DNA of 64,000 bases from Syncephalis fuscata (taxonomy: Eukaryota > Zoopagomycota > Zoopagomycetes > Zoopagales > Piptocephalidaceae). The notes under the pieces are model-generated. The model ran no database searches and was not told where the DNA came from. It saw nothing but the letters and a program-made list of their open reading frames with translations. A program made the position numbers and the translations under genes. The DNA is taken from positions 682,001 to 746,000 of the forward strand of contig JAHLTZ010000001.1 of NCBI GenBank assembly GCA_025786725.1, given 5' to 3'. Positions 34,076-45,690 of the stretch are shown here, one piece after another. How positions within the stretch are numbered: the first letter of the stretch is position 1; every line of letters begins with the position of its first letter.

Positions 34076-34971
34076 TTAACTGAGTAGTTTTAGCGATCCA
34101 AGGAATGAAAAGTCGCATCGTGCATAAAAACCAATAGCTCCTCTTCCACCGCAAACATCGCCAATACGTCCAAAAAAGTTTTTGCCAAAACTTGTGATAC
34201 CAATTTGTAGCCACAATGGTAAATCTATTTTATCTACTGAGCAGTATGAAGTATCCTGAGTCTCTATCAAAAGAGGATTGCCTGAATCGCCTACACACGT
34301 GTCTCTTCCATTGCCACTACCGATACATATAAGCTGATCAGTATGGTTGCTATAGCTGGGAAAAGCCTTGTTGCAAATGTTTTTGTCGCCTGCAGGTAAA
34401 TTAACGCGCTGAAGAAACGGCGACTCATCAAATGTCTTCGTCTTACCCCACCCAATGGCTGTGTAGACTTGGTTGTTTTCTACTATGCTACTATTTTGCA
34501 CTAATTTCACAGGCTGCATATTTGTGGAGAAATTTACAGGCTTTTCAAGTTCAATCAAGCCTGCATCAAATAAATTGTCATTATCTTTGTAACCGGGATG
34601 AATAAATATGTTTTTTGCTAGTTTGGGAGCAATCGTATTGCTAGTGATGTTGCCTATGCTTAATGAAATATTTTTATGTTTAACAAAATGGTTTTTTGTG
34701 TCTGTTCTGGTTGATTTATATCTACCAAGCAATGCGCAGCAGTTAATACCCAACGATCGCTGATTAGAGAACCGCCACATATAGCAGTATGATTGACAAG
34801 AATGCTAACAGCGAATGGAAACTGATTTACCTTTGCTCTAGAGCCACCAGCAATTTTCATTACATACTTTTGCGGTGTAGACGTAACAATCAATTGGAGA
34901 TTTGAAAGGATTGTTATAACTAGGAGCAATAAAAGCAATGGCTTTTTGGACTGAAAGTAATTGCTATACAT
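34076..34971 (-). CDS. Secreted trypsin-like serine protease (family S1)
   Basis: Signal peptide (KKPLLLLLLVITILS), then a short propeptide and IAGGSRAKVNQFPFAVSI as the activation site with mature N-terminus I-A-G-G. Catalytic residues: His in VLTAAHC near 34740, Asp in NDNLFDAGLIEL near 34570, Ser in DTCVGDSGNPLL near 34280. All three are present. The Ser motif reads GDSGNP instead of the usual GDSGGP. One frame break lies in a six-A run near 34685, between AAHC and the next strand; a single base change restores the protein. It is intronless. S1 proteases are uncommon in many fungi and are known from insect- and animal-associated or mycoparasitic ones. It sits inside the SMP-30 array on the opposite strand. 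Confidence 0.85.
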
Positions 34972-36494
34972 TGTTGAAACTTGAGTTGCTCGGTGCTATT
35001 TGAAGATATAGTGATGATGAAAATGCGTACAATGTACTAGACGCTGTATCTGAGTCGATGCAAATAAAACCGCATATAATAAAAAGTATGCAAAGTATGC
35101 ATGTAAATAATAATTGTTATAAATTTAAAATTATACAATATGAGAGGAGCAGCAGCTGATTTTGAGAATTAAAAATAAAATGTAAAACGATAAAACTATT
35201 GCTCGATATATACACATAAGCTGCCTTTGCGGTTGAACAAAGAAACATTGCAAAGGCGATGTTTAGCAACAAATATGCAGTCTAATACAAAAAATTAGTT
35301 CCAATTAAATATTGTATTAATTTATTAGCTAGACTTTTATTGTGGTCAATTATTAAATTTAAACCTATGTTTGTATGCACAGCAAAAACATGTTACAGAT
35401 GCACTAGTAATTATATTTGATTATGTGACATATTTGATATAAGTATAATACAGCTAAAAAGCCACGCAATTGATTATTTGACACATAAATTACTGCTTGT
35501 GTGGCATATCTAATCCATATACATAATATAAATCAAGTCCAAGCTATCTGTTTCGTTTGTGTTTAGACAACTCCAGATAAACTTACACCTTTAAGTGTAA
35601 AAATATTGAAAATTAGCGATAGCACATGACAACTTTTTATTGCTATCGCTTCCAATAGCAATCAGAACTACAAAGATTGTAATCTATAAATCTGCAAAAT
35701 AATTATAGCAGCTTTACTATTTTTGTATCATATTCGTAACTATTTACAAACTCGTAGCTGAAATGCTATATGGTTTTATTTTTGTTTATTTATACATGTA
35801 ATTATATAAATAAATATTATTCTGATTGCTGCTGTCACGCTCAATCTTAAAACAAGCAATGTAACCTATACTAATTATAGAACCAGTATTTTGTGTAGTA
35901 CGTTTAGTGAATTGATTCATGAAACGATGATATGGCATTAGTTGGGCTATAATAGCCGGTATTTGCTGCAGCATGGTGTTCCAGACTCTCCTTGTTTCAA
36001 AAATAGTCCAATGTGATTTGACAAAGCTCCCTGTGCTGTTTCAACTACTATATCAGTTACATTGATGTCTACTAAATAATGCATATATTTCAAAGTAGTA
36101 TCGTAAATCCGATTAACACAGAAAACTTGCAGCTACATTGATAGCTAACCGCCACATTACAATGTTTTAGATTTCCACTTGGCAATATCATTTTGGGGAT
36201 CGTGTTACATGTTTCTAAGTAGCAATTAAACATGAGCGAAAATCGAATATCGTTTGGAAGCCAGCTAATACCAAGCGATAAGCTTTATAAATGCATGCCA
36301 ATTTCGACAGTTTGTCTTTTATCCCTCACTTCTTATCCAATATTTGCAGCTATTTAGCACATTATTACATCCGCAGGTTTCGGACAATAACACTGTTTAC
36401 TCATTACTTTACAATATACTATAGTATATTGTACTTATCTTTTTATCATTTCTATACTTTACTACAAGTGACCAGCTTGCCAACTACAGCTAAA
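34972..36494. other. Intergenic region; its right part belongs to the tandem duplication
   Basis: The protease promoter lies at the left edge. From about 35885 the sequence is homologous to 38545 onward. A TATA-like TTTATAAA is at 36284-36291. No other gene was seen. Confidence 0.55.
36284..36291 (+). promoter_or_regulatory. TATA-like box of SMP-30-like gene 2
   Basis: TTTATAAA, 204 bp before the ATG at 36495, conserved at 38933-38940 before gene 3. The long leader between box and ATG is pyrimidine-rich. Inferred from position and sequence. Confidence 0.45.
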
Positions 36495-37609
36495 ATGCAT
36501 TCCACTTTGCTTTTCTCTTCTGCTGCCGCAGTTGTTATCTTGCAAGTTCTTTCTGCGACTGCCATATATGTGCCCCCAAATCCAACCACTAGCAATTATA
36601 AACCTGTATCAAAGCTGCCTAAAGGAAAGATCGCATTTACAAAGATCGAACAAGGCAGCAACAATTTGTGGTTTGGTGACAAGGCCGAAGGTGCTGCCGT
36701 AGATAAAGAAGGCAATATCTATGCAGTTGATATGACCGCTTCTGGAACTGACGCCAAGCGACTTCTAAATAACGTTGGCCGTCTTGATTCCTCCAACAAA
36801 GCCAGTATATTCTACACCGATTCAGATACCACACCTATGTTAATGGTGTGCGGTTCGTTCAACCACGGCAAGGAGCCAAAGGTGGCCGTGTTTTATTGGC
36901 AGATGTTACAAACCACCGTGTTATCGAAGTGTCATGGACTACTCCAAATACACCAGAAAAGCTAACTATTGGTGGCAACTCCGAACGTCGTATTCTCTGC
37001 AAAAACGATAAGATGCTGCAGCCTAATGATCTTGCCGTGGCACCAAACGGCAAGCATGTTTACCTTACAGGGATGAAAGGAGATAACACCAGTGGATCTG
37101 GCGATCTTTGGCTCTGCGATGAAAAGGGCGTGGCTACACTTCTCGACACCATGGGTCGCACCAATGGTATTGAAGTGTGTCCGCTTGGCGACTATCTTTA
37201 TGTTACAGAGGCCGTTGGTGGATGGACACCTACAGCTGGTTATATCTGGAGATACACACTGAATAAAACCACCGGAAAGCCCGAAGGCAAGAAAGAGCTG
37301 TTCTTTGATTTCCAAAAGTACGATCAATCTGGCTCGACTGACAGCGATGGTATGCGTATTGACAGCGCTCATAATCTTTACGTAACACGCAATGGTGGCA
37401 AGAAAGTGGTTAAAATTAGTAAAGATGGTAAAGGCCAGACCATTGAAACCCCATTTGAAAAAGTAACCAATCTGGAAATGGGTGGCAAAGACGGAAAGAC
37501 ACTTTATGTCGTTGGCTCATGTTCAAGCTCGAAAGGGGACGGTACGACTGGCTGTGTAGCCAAGGCATCGGTTCCAACTGCAGGCCGTGCTTGGAAAGAA
37601 CTACAGTAA
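36495..37609 (+). CDS. Secreted SMP-30-like beta-propeller, paralogue 2 (frameshifted)
   Basis: The signal peptide is MHSTLLFSSAAAVVILQVLS. Landmarks: KAEGAAVDKEGNIYAVD, QPNDLAVAPNGKHVYLTG, GRTNGIEVCPLGDYLYVTEA and SDGMRIDSAHNLYVTR, so Glu, Asn and Asp metal ligands are all kept. The frame breaks once near 36875, where the expected GKE-AKGGRVLLADV needs one extra base in GGAGCCAAAGG. Upstream, a lost T near 36831 and a gained G near 36850 (relative to gene 3) cancel each other and change a short run of residues. As given, translation would stop at 36963-36965, after 156 codons. Gene 3 has the same break at the same place. Intronless. Confidence 0.8.
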
Positions 37610-39126
37610 ACAGAATCCATCTTAATTATGCTGTTGTCGTTATACATATTAAATAAAGATGGCTTAACCAAATAATATTATACAATTTATTAATGTAGAA
37701 TGTTCTAACACAACTGCAAATAAACTATGGTAAAAACATAGTCATGAATTACCAGACTATCTTTACTGGCTGCTTTCTAGAAGCAATCAATCCAATAATA
37801 CCATTACACTTAATTGCGCTAAATATTCTTACCAATCAAGCAAACTTCACATTATACATTAATCTGCAACTTTACAAGTAAAAGAGGTTTTGCTAATATT
37901 TTACATACTTAGTAATTTAGTGGCAAAGCTTTATTATATTAATTACCGTAAAAACAATAGCAATCCTTAAGCAATTAAACATTACGCTAGCTGATTATAG
38001 ACTAGATAAGATTTATAAGAAAACAAGAAAATAAATGAAGTAATTAATAATTTTTATTAGAGATAACAAATAATAATGTATTTTTATAATAAAATGAGCT
38101 GTAATAAAAGATAGTTGTGAAGAAAGAATTTGAGCTTATTGTCTGCTTTTTCCATTCAATGATAAACATGAGCACTATTTTACTTCAATTAAATTAGCGT
38201 TCACGCAATATGTTAATAGTATAATAAAAGCAGCGATGTACCTGTAAGGGCCATAGGTCACTTATAAATTAGTAATTGGCCATTTCAATTATTTGCTAAG
38301 TATATTGAACTGAGTACTGCACCGCGTGCTTGATAATAGGACACACAATATTAGTGTAGTTAAATCACATGACCATATACTAAACAGTTAATTACTATTA
38401 TCATTTATGGTAATAAAGCTTAAAGGATCACATGACTAAATCAATATGCATTTATGACAATATACAATTGAATAATTGTTTATTGTTTTCTTGCATTATA
38501 TCTTATATGAGTGGTATACATTGTACTGGTCATAAAAAAATATTTGTGTAGTATGTTTAGTAAATTAAATTCACGAAACGGCGATATGGCGTTAAGGCCC
38601 ATGCTAACTGGCATTTGCCACAGGCATGGCATTTCGGCTCTTCTTTGTTTCAAAAATAGGTCAATGTGACTTAAGGTTCTCTATGGCGTTTAACGATTAT
38701 ATCAACCATATAAATGTCTACTAAATAATGCATATATTTCAAAGTAGTATCGTAAATCCGATTAGCATATAAAACACACAGCTACATTGATAGCTGACCG
38801 CCACATTACAATGTTTTAAAATCCCATTTGGCAATACCATTTTGGGGATCGTGTTACAAGGGCTCAAGTAGTAATTAGACATGAGCGAAAATCGAATATC
38901 GTTTGGAAGCCAGCTAATACCAAGTGATAAGCTTTATAAATAGCATGCCAATTTCGACAGTTTGTCTTTTATCCCTCACTTCTTATCCAATATTTCGCAG
39001 CTATTTAGCACATTATTACATCCGCAGGTTTCGGACAATAACACTGTTTACTCATTACTTTACAATATACTATAGTATATTGTACTTATCTTTTTATCAT
39101 TTCTATACTTTACTACAAGTGACCAG
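37610..39126. other. Intergenic region between tandem copies
   Basis: The left 260 bp is the 3' flank duplicated after gene 3. From about 38545 the upstream part of unit B begins. The middle is AT-rich with no gene. Confidence 0.55.
38933..38940 (+). promoter_or_regulatory. TATA-like box of SMP-30-like gene 3
   Basis: TTTATAAA in the same context as the box before gene 2, about 206 bp before the ATG at 39145. Inferred. Confidence 0.45.
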
Positions 39127-39144
39127 CTTGCCAACTACAGCTAA

Positions 39145-40259
39145 AATGCATTCCACTTTGCTTTTCTCTTCTGCTGCCGCAGTTGTTATCTTGCAAGTTC
39201 TTTCTGCGACTGCCATATATGTGCCCCCAAATCCAACCACTAGCAATTATAAACCTGTATCAAAGCTGCCTAAAGGAAAGATCGCATTTACAAAGATCGA
39301 ACAAGGCAGCAACAATTTGTGGTTTGGTGACAAGGCCGAAGGTGCTGCTGTAGATAAAGAAGGCAATATCTATGCAGTTGATATGACCGCTTCTGGAACT
39401 GACGCCAAGCGACTTCTGAATAACGTTGGCCGCCTTGATTCCTCCAACAAAGCCAGTATATTCTACACCGATTCAGATACCACTACCTATGTTAATGGTG
39501 TCGGTTCGTTCAACCACGGCAAGGAGCCAAGGGTGGCCGTGTTTTATTGGCAGATGTTACAAACCACCGTGTTATCGAAGTGTCATGGACTACTCCAAAT
39601 ACACCAGAAAAGCTAACATTGGTGGCAACTCCGAACGTCGTATTCTCTGCAAAAACGATAAGATGCTGCAGCCTAATGATCTTGCCGTGGCACCAAACGG
39701 CAAGCATGTTTACCTTACAGGGATGAAAGGAGATAACACCAGTGGATCTGGCGATCTTTGGCTCTGCGATGAAAAGGGCGTGGCTACACTTCTCGACACC
39801 ATGGGTCGCACCAATGGTATTGAAGTGTGTCCGCTTGGCGACTATCTTTATGTTACAGAGGCCGTTGGTGGATGGACACCTACAGCTGGTTATATCTGGA
39901 GATACACACTGAATAAAACCACCGGAAAGCCCGAAGGCAAGAAAGAGCTGTTCTTTGATTTCCAAAAGTACGATCAATCTGGCTCGACTGACAGCGATGG
40001 TATGCGTATTGACAGCGCTCATAATCTTTACGTAACACGCAATGGTGGCAAGAAAGTGGTTAAAATTAGTAAAGATGGTAAAGGCCAGACCATTGAAACC
40101 CCATTTGAAAAAGTAACCAATCTGGAAATGGGTGGCAAAGACGGAAAGACACTTTATGTCGTTGGCTCATGTTCAAGCTCGAAAGGGGACGGTACGACTG
40201 GCTGTGTAGCCAAGGCATCGGTTCCAATTGCAGGCCGTGCTTGGAAAGAACTACAGTAA
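39145..40259 (+). CDS. Secreted SMP-30-like beta-propeller, paralogue 3 (frameshifted)
   Basis: Nearly identical to paralogue 2, with the same signal peptide and the same putative metal ligands (Glu in KAEGAA, Asn in GRTNGI, Asp in SDGMRID). It reads DTTTYVNGVGSFNHG where paralogue 2 has the cancelled indel pair, so this copy looks ancestral there. It carries the shared break near 39525 and one more lost T near 39616 (CTAACATTGG against CTAACTATTGG in copy 2), after which the frame runs to TAA at 40257-40259. As given it is not one open frame. Whether the copies are true pseudogenes or carry consensus errors is unresolved. Confidence 0.78.
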
Positions 40260-41622
40260 ACAGAATCCATCTTAAATTATGTGTTGTCGTTATACATATT
40301 AAATAAAGATGGCTTAACCAAATAATATTATACAATTTTATTAATGTAGAATGTTCTAACACAACCGCAAATAAACTATGGTAAAAACATAGTCATGAAT
40401 TACCAGACTATCTTTACTGGCTGTTTTCTAGAAGCAATCAATCCAATAATACCATTACACTTAATTGCGCTAAATATTCTTACCAATCAAGCAAACTTTA
40501 CATATACATTAATTTGAATATGATATCATAGCTATTAAAAAACGAACATTTAATATGGATAATACACATTTAATGATGACAATACAATTTAAAAATAGAC
40601 ATTAGATTACTTGCCAAAAACTCCGTACTGAATAGCATTTTTGTTGCAAGAATAAATAACCAATTTTTATTCAAATAATTAAAACAAAAATTAAATTATT
40701 AAAGTTACAACCAAATGCTTGTAAATATTAGTAAAATAAAATTATTTTTATCTAGTATTGTGCATTAATCTGAAATCTTACAAGTAAAAAATGCAATATC
40801 GGTACAAGGAATATAATATCCCGGTTGGTCTGTCTTTTAAATTATTTCACATAGCATCATTGAGCCGATATTACATTTTTGTATATGCTTTTACTTAATT
40901 TGTCACTTATACTTTGAAATCCAGACAAAGTTCTTTGGAATCTTCTTCGTTTGTTTTTTTAGTAGCTAATTTACCGTTTAAAGCTATCAATAAATTACGT
41001 GGGAATATGCTTAGCTTTATTTATTACAATATAATGGTAAGCCCATTGGATGCATAAATAAGCTCAATTAGGCAATGCCAGATCAAATAAACATTAAATT
41101 TCCGCTATTTAAATTTGGATATTAATTGCCCAAATGTGGCATTTTAAATTATTGTCAAGGCATGTAATCATTTATAGACTATTTCCATTTTGATTTTTAA
41201 TCATTCTTGGCAACATCTCAGGCTCTAAACTTAGTTATGTCGTAGTTTGCGTCGCGAGTAAGCAGCAAATTAAAATAAATAAATACGGCATTTGTTTGTA
41301 ATTTGGATATTGCTTTACACAGATTACCACTCTATTGGCATTGCTTTAATCATTCTATTTTCTAGTCGCTAGTCGCTAGTTATCTATTCTCTACTATTAC
41401 CACTTCTACTTACCTCTATTATACCTATCTACTACTTGCATAGTACTTTTATTCGACTCCTATTCAACTGCTACTTAATACTAGTCAATTAGCACCAATA
41501 CTTACACTCTACTGGATTCAGGAAATCCATATATACCAACTTTTATCTACTTCATACTATTCCTTTCTATTTTTCTGAACAAACAAGACTTTAAGGTTAA
41601 TTCAACATAGCCGAATCTCACA
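40260..41622. other. Intergenic region with a candidate insertion
   Basis: Duplicated 3' flank up to about 40512, then the extra segment 40517-40772, then AT-rich sequence. A TATA-like ATATATA lies near 41529-41535, some 90 bp before the ATG of paralogue 4. Confidence 0.5.
40507..40772. mobile_element. Candidate short insertion bounded by near-identical 10-mers
   Basis: CATTAATTTG at 40507-40516 and CATTAATCTG at 40763-40772 flank about 246 bp. In unit A a single CATTAATCTG (37857-37866) sits at this place, followed by the same sequence that follows the right-hand copy here (TTACAAGTAAAA). The insert has no ORF and no obvious inverted ends. An insertion with target duplication fits, but a deletion in unit A would look the same. 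Confidence 0.45.
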
Positions 41623-43053
41623 ATGCTGCTTAAAGGCATTGGAATCGTATCTCTTCTCTTAATTGCGCAGCAGGCCATACTAGCGTCTGCTGTGTCTCAA
41701 GGCATTGGCAGTGGTTATCAGCGAAATAGATTGGTAGCTCGTACATCACTATCCACGCCAATGAAATATTTTGGCGACAAAATTAATGGATTTTCCGTCG
41801 ACGAACAAGGCAACGTATACGGTATCGACTCTGCCATCTCTGGTCTTGCTTCAAACCGCCCAATTAACACTATTGGTCGTATTAAAACAGCATCAAACAC
41901 TTTTGATACGTTTTACTCGGATACTGAATCGTCCACCTACTTCACAGGCATGCGCATGGTCAAGAACTTAAACAATGCTGCAGGAGGACGTGCATTGCTA
42001 ACCGACAAAGCCAATCGCCGTGTTATTGAGCTTTCTTGGACCAGTAAAAGCACGCCGTCTTCACTTAGACTTGGCGCTTCCAGTAATGGTAAACGTAAGG
42101 TTCTTTGTAAGAACTCGCAATTTCCAATCCTTGCCGATTTGGCCGTATCTCCAAATGGAAAGTTTGTCTATCTTTCCGGTAGAACTACCGAGGGCGGCCC
42201 TACTGGTACCGTGTGGCTTTGTGACAAGGACGGCAAAACCACTCTTTTGGATACCATGGGTCCAACTCGAGGTATTGAGATTGAGCCAACTGGCAAGTAT
42301 CTCTTTGTCTCTGAGCTGGCAACCCAGTCAGGCAAGACGTTCAACAAGGTCTGGCGCTATAATATAAACAGTAGCACAGGAAAGGTCAGCGGCAAAAAGG
42401 TTTTCTACCAATTTGGTAGCGCTTCTTCTCCAGATGAAGCGGAAACTTTGTCTATTCGCGCTGACAGAATTGGCTCCATTTTCATTATGCGCCAAGGCCA
42501 TAGTGAGATCACCAAGGTTCGAGCAAGTGGCAAGCTTTTGGCCATAGTGCACACTGCCTACAGCTCCTCGGTCACCGTGGCACTAGGCTACAAAGATGGC
42601 AAGACATTGTACATTGGTGCACTGTGCCCAAATCCATCTACACCTACCACCGTTTATCCACCAACTACAACCACAACTAGTAGCTACTCATCAGCTCAGC
42701 CCACGTCGACAAGTGTCTACACTTCAACATCCACAAGTGCCTACAGCTCAGCAGCACCTACGACTGCATCTACATCTACCAGCTCATATAAGCCAACTCA
42801 AACGGCTAATCCTTATTCAAATAATTTGCAGAAACGAGCAGACAGTTATTATCCTAACGAGTCTTCAAACAATGGATACTATGGCTGCCTAGCTATTCAT
42901 CGTGCCACACAGCCAGGCCGTGAATGGTATGAACTACAGCCCAAGAAAAGCGGTGGCAGCGGAGGCTACGATGACTACGATGACTACGATGATGACTACG
43001 ACGATGAAGATGACTACGATGAAGACGACTACGATGACTACGATGACTATTAG
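41623..43053 (+). CDS. Secreted SMP-30-like propeller, paralogue 4, ligand-less, with Ser/Thr linker and Asp/Tyr tail
   Basis: An intact intronless 476-residue ORF. The signal peptide is GIGIVSLLLIAQQAILASAV. The propeller aligns with the other three, but every predicted metal ligand is changed: KINGFSVDEQG (Glu to Asn), GPTRGIEIEP (Asn to Arg) and AETLSIRADRIG (Asp lost). LADLAVSPNG also replaces PNDLAV. At about residues 345-405 a Ser/Thr/Pro-rich linker is inserted, which is a likely O-glycosylation region. It ends with a run of Asp, Tyr and Glu after GGSGGYDDYDD. The family C-terminal motif (GCLAIHRATQPGREWYELQ) is kept between linker and tail. It is probably a binding or structural protein rather than an enzyme; that is inference. 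Confidence 0.8.
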   Translation: MLLKGIGIVSLLLIAQQAILASAVSQGIGSGYQRNRLVARTSLSTPMKYFGDKINGFSVDEQGNVYGIDSAISGLASNRPINTIGRIKTASNTFDTFYSDTESSTYFTGMRMVKNLNNAAGGRALLTDKANRRVIELSWTSKSTPSSLRLGASSNGKRKVLCKNSQFPILADLAVSPNGKFVYLSGRTTEGGPTGTVWLCDKDGKTTLLDTMGPTRGIEIEPTGKYLFVSELATQSGKTFNKVWRYNINSSTGKVSGKKVFYQFGSASSPDEAETLSIRADRIGSIFIMRQGHSEITKVRASGKLLAIVHTAYSSSVTVALGYKDGKTLYIGALCPNPSTPTTVYPPTTTTTSSYSSAQPTSTSVYTSTSTSAYSSAAPTTASTSTSSYKPTQTANPYSNNLQKRADSYYPNESSNNGYYGCLAIHRATQPGREWYELQPKKSGGSGGYDDYDDYDDDYDDEDDYDEDDYDDYDDY

Positions 43054-44603
43054 GTAGTAAATCTAACTATACAGTAGTAAAAGCCGTAAAAGTAGCCAGT
43101 ACTATGCCTACTCGGTCTAGTCAGATTCAACCTGTAAAGGCGTTGTATCAAGATAAATAAAAACCATCTAATATAAAATAAGACTTGTTTATTTATTTGC
43201 TAGCATATTGTTGTAATAACGTAAATCTTATGATAGAGCTAATTTGCATTTATTTGCACAAGTTGTATTGTATTAGTAATTTTATGAAATATTAGTATCA
43301 ATACCATTAGTATAGGTGGTAGTAGCTGCATAAAACGATAAATTAGATGTGATTTTCATTCAACAAACACATCAATGATAATGGTGATTTTTTCTGGTAA
43401 TTTCTTGTCTTGACTGAATATCAAGATTTAAACTGTTTATTACAACATTATATAGTAAAACCCATGCTACACAACCTTTGAACAGCAACAAAGTATGAAA
43501 ATAATAACGTTTTGTTTTTGTAAAAAAGTCATTAATAACTTAGTATAATCCAGAGCTTAAACGATTACATTTAATAATCGTATAATCGAATTACAATTCG
43601 TTCTATCAAACATAGAACTAAGCGGTGAGTAATACTGATGATCGAAATAACCATTGTTGTAAATTAATATTTAGTATGCAATATCCTCTATCTATATTAT
43701 TTTCATTGTATACTCATACTACTATATATATTGCACTCTTTGACTATGCTGTTGATTTCCTCGACTATTTCACCAATAATTCCCTTAACAAATTTAATCA
43801 TATGGGCCTTCGATTGAGTAGTACTTTAATAAAAGAATGTCACAGAATTCACATACATCTACGTATTCACCACTAATTAGTTTATTGTCGCAATACGATC
43901 TACCATCATCTTTTGTACAAATAAATTTACTTTTCAGCGAATATTCCAGCAAAAATCATACATCTTTCAAATCTTTTTTTGTTTTTTTTCCAACTCGTAT
44001 TTACGCATATTTCCAGCATTTTAAACATTTTGAAAGGTTGATTATCCATGTACAAATAGCCAAAGTGAAATAAATGTTTTTAATGGAAAAAACATGGTGA
44101 TTAGATCAATACGAAATAAAATTATTTGAAAGAAAAGCAAAAAAATTAGTAATAAATTAACGTAGTTTTATGGCCAATTTCTGTTTTATCATAATTTTGT
44201 ATGGTTAAATAAATGCAACTTGATATAGCATTGTTAATATACAATGCCATAATTATTTAAAATAAATCAGCCAAAGCATTGTCTGTATTTTGTAAATAAA
44301 GTAAATAATGGTTGTTAAACGATCTTGCTGTTTTTCAGTATACATACATTTTTTATTAAGTAACAATATAGCACTCTGATAGTATAAGACGATTAAGGTT
44401 GTAACTAAAGCTGCCATTGTAAATTGTTTTAAAATACTATTATTTGATCTTTAAAACCAAAATATATTTAAATTGGCTTATTATTCAATATGAGTAGCCA
44501 GTAGCTGGTGACTCCAAATAATTGTAAATAAAGAAAGCAAGAAAGTATTAGATAATTTTTATTGATAATAATTGATAAAATTGCATGATCTATTAAGAAA
44601 TAG
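43054..44603. other. AT-rich intergenic region
   Basis: No gene was supported on either strand. A T-rich stretch lies near 43975-43990. Confidence 0.5.
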
Positions 44604-45289
44604 CTAATAAGTGAATAACATTGTACCAATTACAATAAAGGCTGTTGAACTAACTATAGTAGCGCTGGATATACAGTAATTGGATCCTGTAAATGAAGAC
44701 AAAGATTTATCGACAGTGATCTTGCACGTTTTGCCTTTTTTTTGCCGAATCTAATAGGTTATTAATGCGTTCTTGACAGATGAGATTGAGATTGGTCAGG
44801 TGAACTTCCGCTTAGCGTTGCTTCAATAGGAGAACGTTCAAAATGTCCGCATTGCATTGCTCCGTAGTTAGCCATCAGTTTCTTGCTACAATATGAGCCG
44901 TCAGTATCTTTTTTACAAAAAATATCTCTGACTACTGGGTAGCTCAGCCAATATATATAATCTTCTTGAATTCCCAGTTGATTGTTGCCACCTCGTCTTT
45001 GCACGAGCTCTCAATTGCATCAAACGCTTTGTTCATTTGTTCATCCGTGCAACAATAGCCATTAGCACCACCAATAGGCGCACCACAAACGGATTACATT
45101 TTATGGATTTTAGTAGAAAATGAAAACATTTTAGTGAAACATCAGTGCCATCCAGTGCTTTTTGGCAGTTTTCTGAAATACGGAAAGAATTAGATATGGT
45201 GGATGTGGTGCCATTAGTGTTTGGTGTCTGTCCCATGGCTGCACCCATGATAGCCAGGAGTGGAATAGGGGTTTAAATGCAATAAGCAT
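44604..45289 (-). pseudogene. Decayed paralogue of the GPI-anchored Cys-rich protein
   Basis: It aligns along its whole length with the intact gene at 45691-46386: a start-like ATG at 45287-45289, QTPNTNGTTSTISNS, FRISENCQKALDGTDVSLKC, a KKDTDGSYCSKK block near 44900, and the hydrophobic end reading TMLFTY before a stop at 44604-44606. Several frame breaks and deletions interrupt it, including a shortened region near 44700-44760. Because the neighbouring copy is open throughout, real decay is more likely here than sequencing error. Confidence 0.75.
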
Positions 45290-45690
45290 AGTGAGTAGCA
45301 AAGTACGAAAAAGATAATTGAAAGAAATAAGCAAACTGGCAATGAATCAGTGCTATTCTATATAAATTCATTCTTTGTTACAAACTTGCATAGCTGAATG
45401 AATGTAACTCGATGTAAAAACATTACTATTACAATGTTATAATTAGTTAAAATCAAAGCAATCGAGGCGTTGTCTAAAACTTTTGAATAGGCCAAATACC
45501 AGCTATTGAAGGCCTTTTCTGTTTGTTGATATACACACAACGTGTATTAACCAGTATTACAGTTACACCAACAACGCAATATGATTGAAACTAGTGATTA
45601 TTTTGAATTTAGGCTGTAAACAGAATCATTGCTAAATTCATTTTTTTATCCGCAATAGTCAATAAATTTGAATAATTTACTAATAAATAA
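45290..45690. other. Spacer between the Cys-rich gene and its decayed copy
   Basis: AT-rich. No coding signal was recognised. Confidence 0.5.

Larger units (their letters stand above)
35885..37870. repeat. Tandem duplication unit A
   Basis: Matches unit B (about 38545-40512) in direct orientation with 2.64 kb spacing. From about 36225 to 37850 the two are nearly identical, including 3' flanking DNA. The first 340 bp are clearly more diverged. Confidence 0.9.
38545..40512. repeat. Tandem duplication unit B
   Basis: Partner of 35885-37870. Identity is high from about 38876. Just past the unit, near 40517-40772, about 256 bp is present that unit A lacks. Confidence 0.9.

Noticed and set aside
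43625-44073. Two overlapping plus-strand open frames in the gap after paralogue 4
   Set aside because: AT-rich composition gives hydrophobic, repeat-like translations without conserved features.
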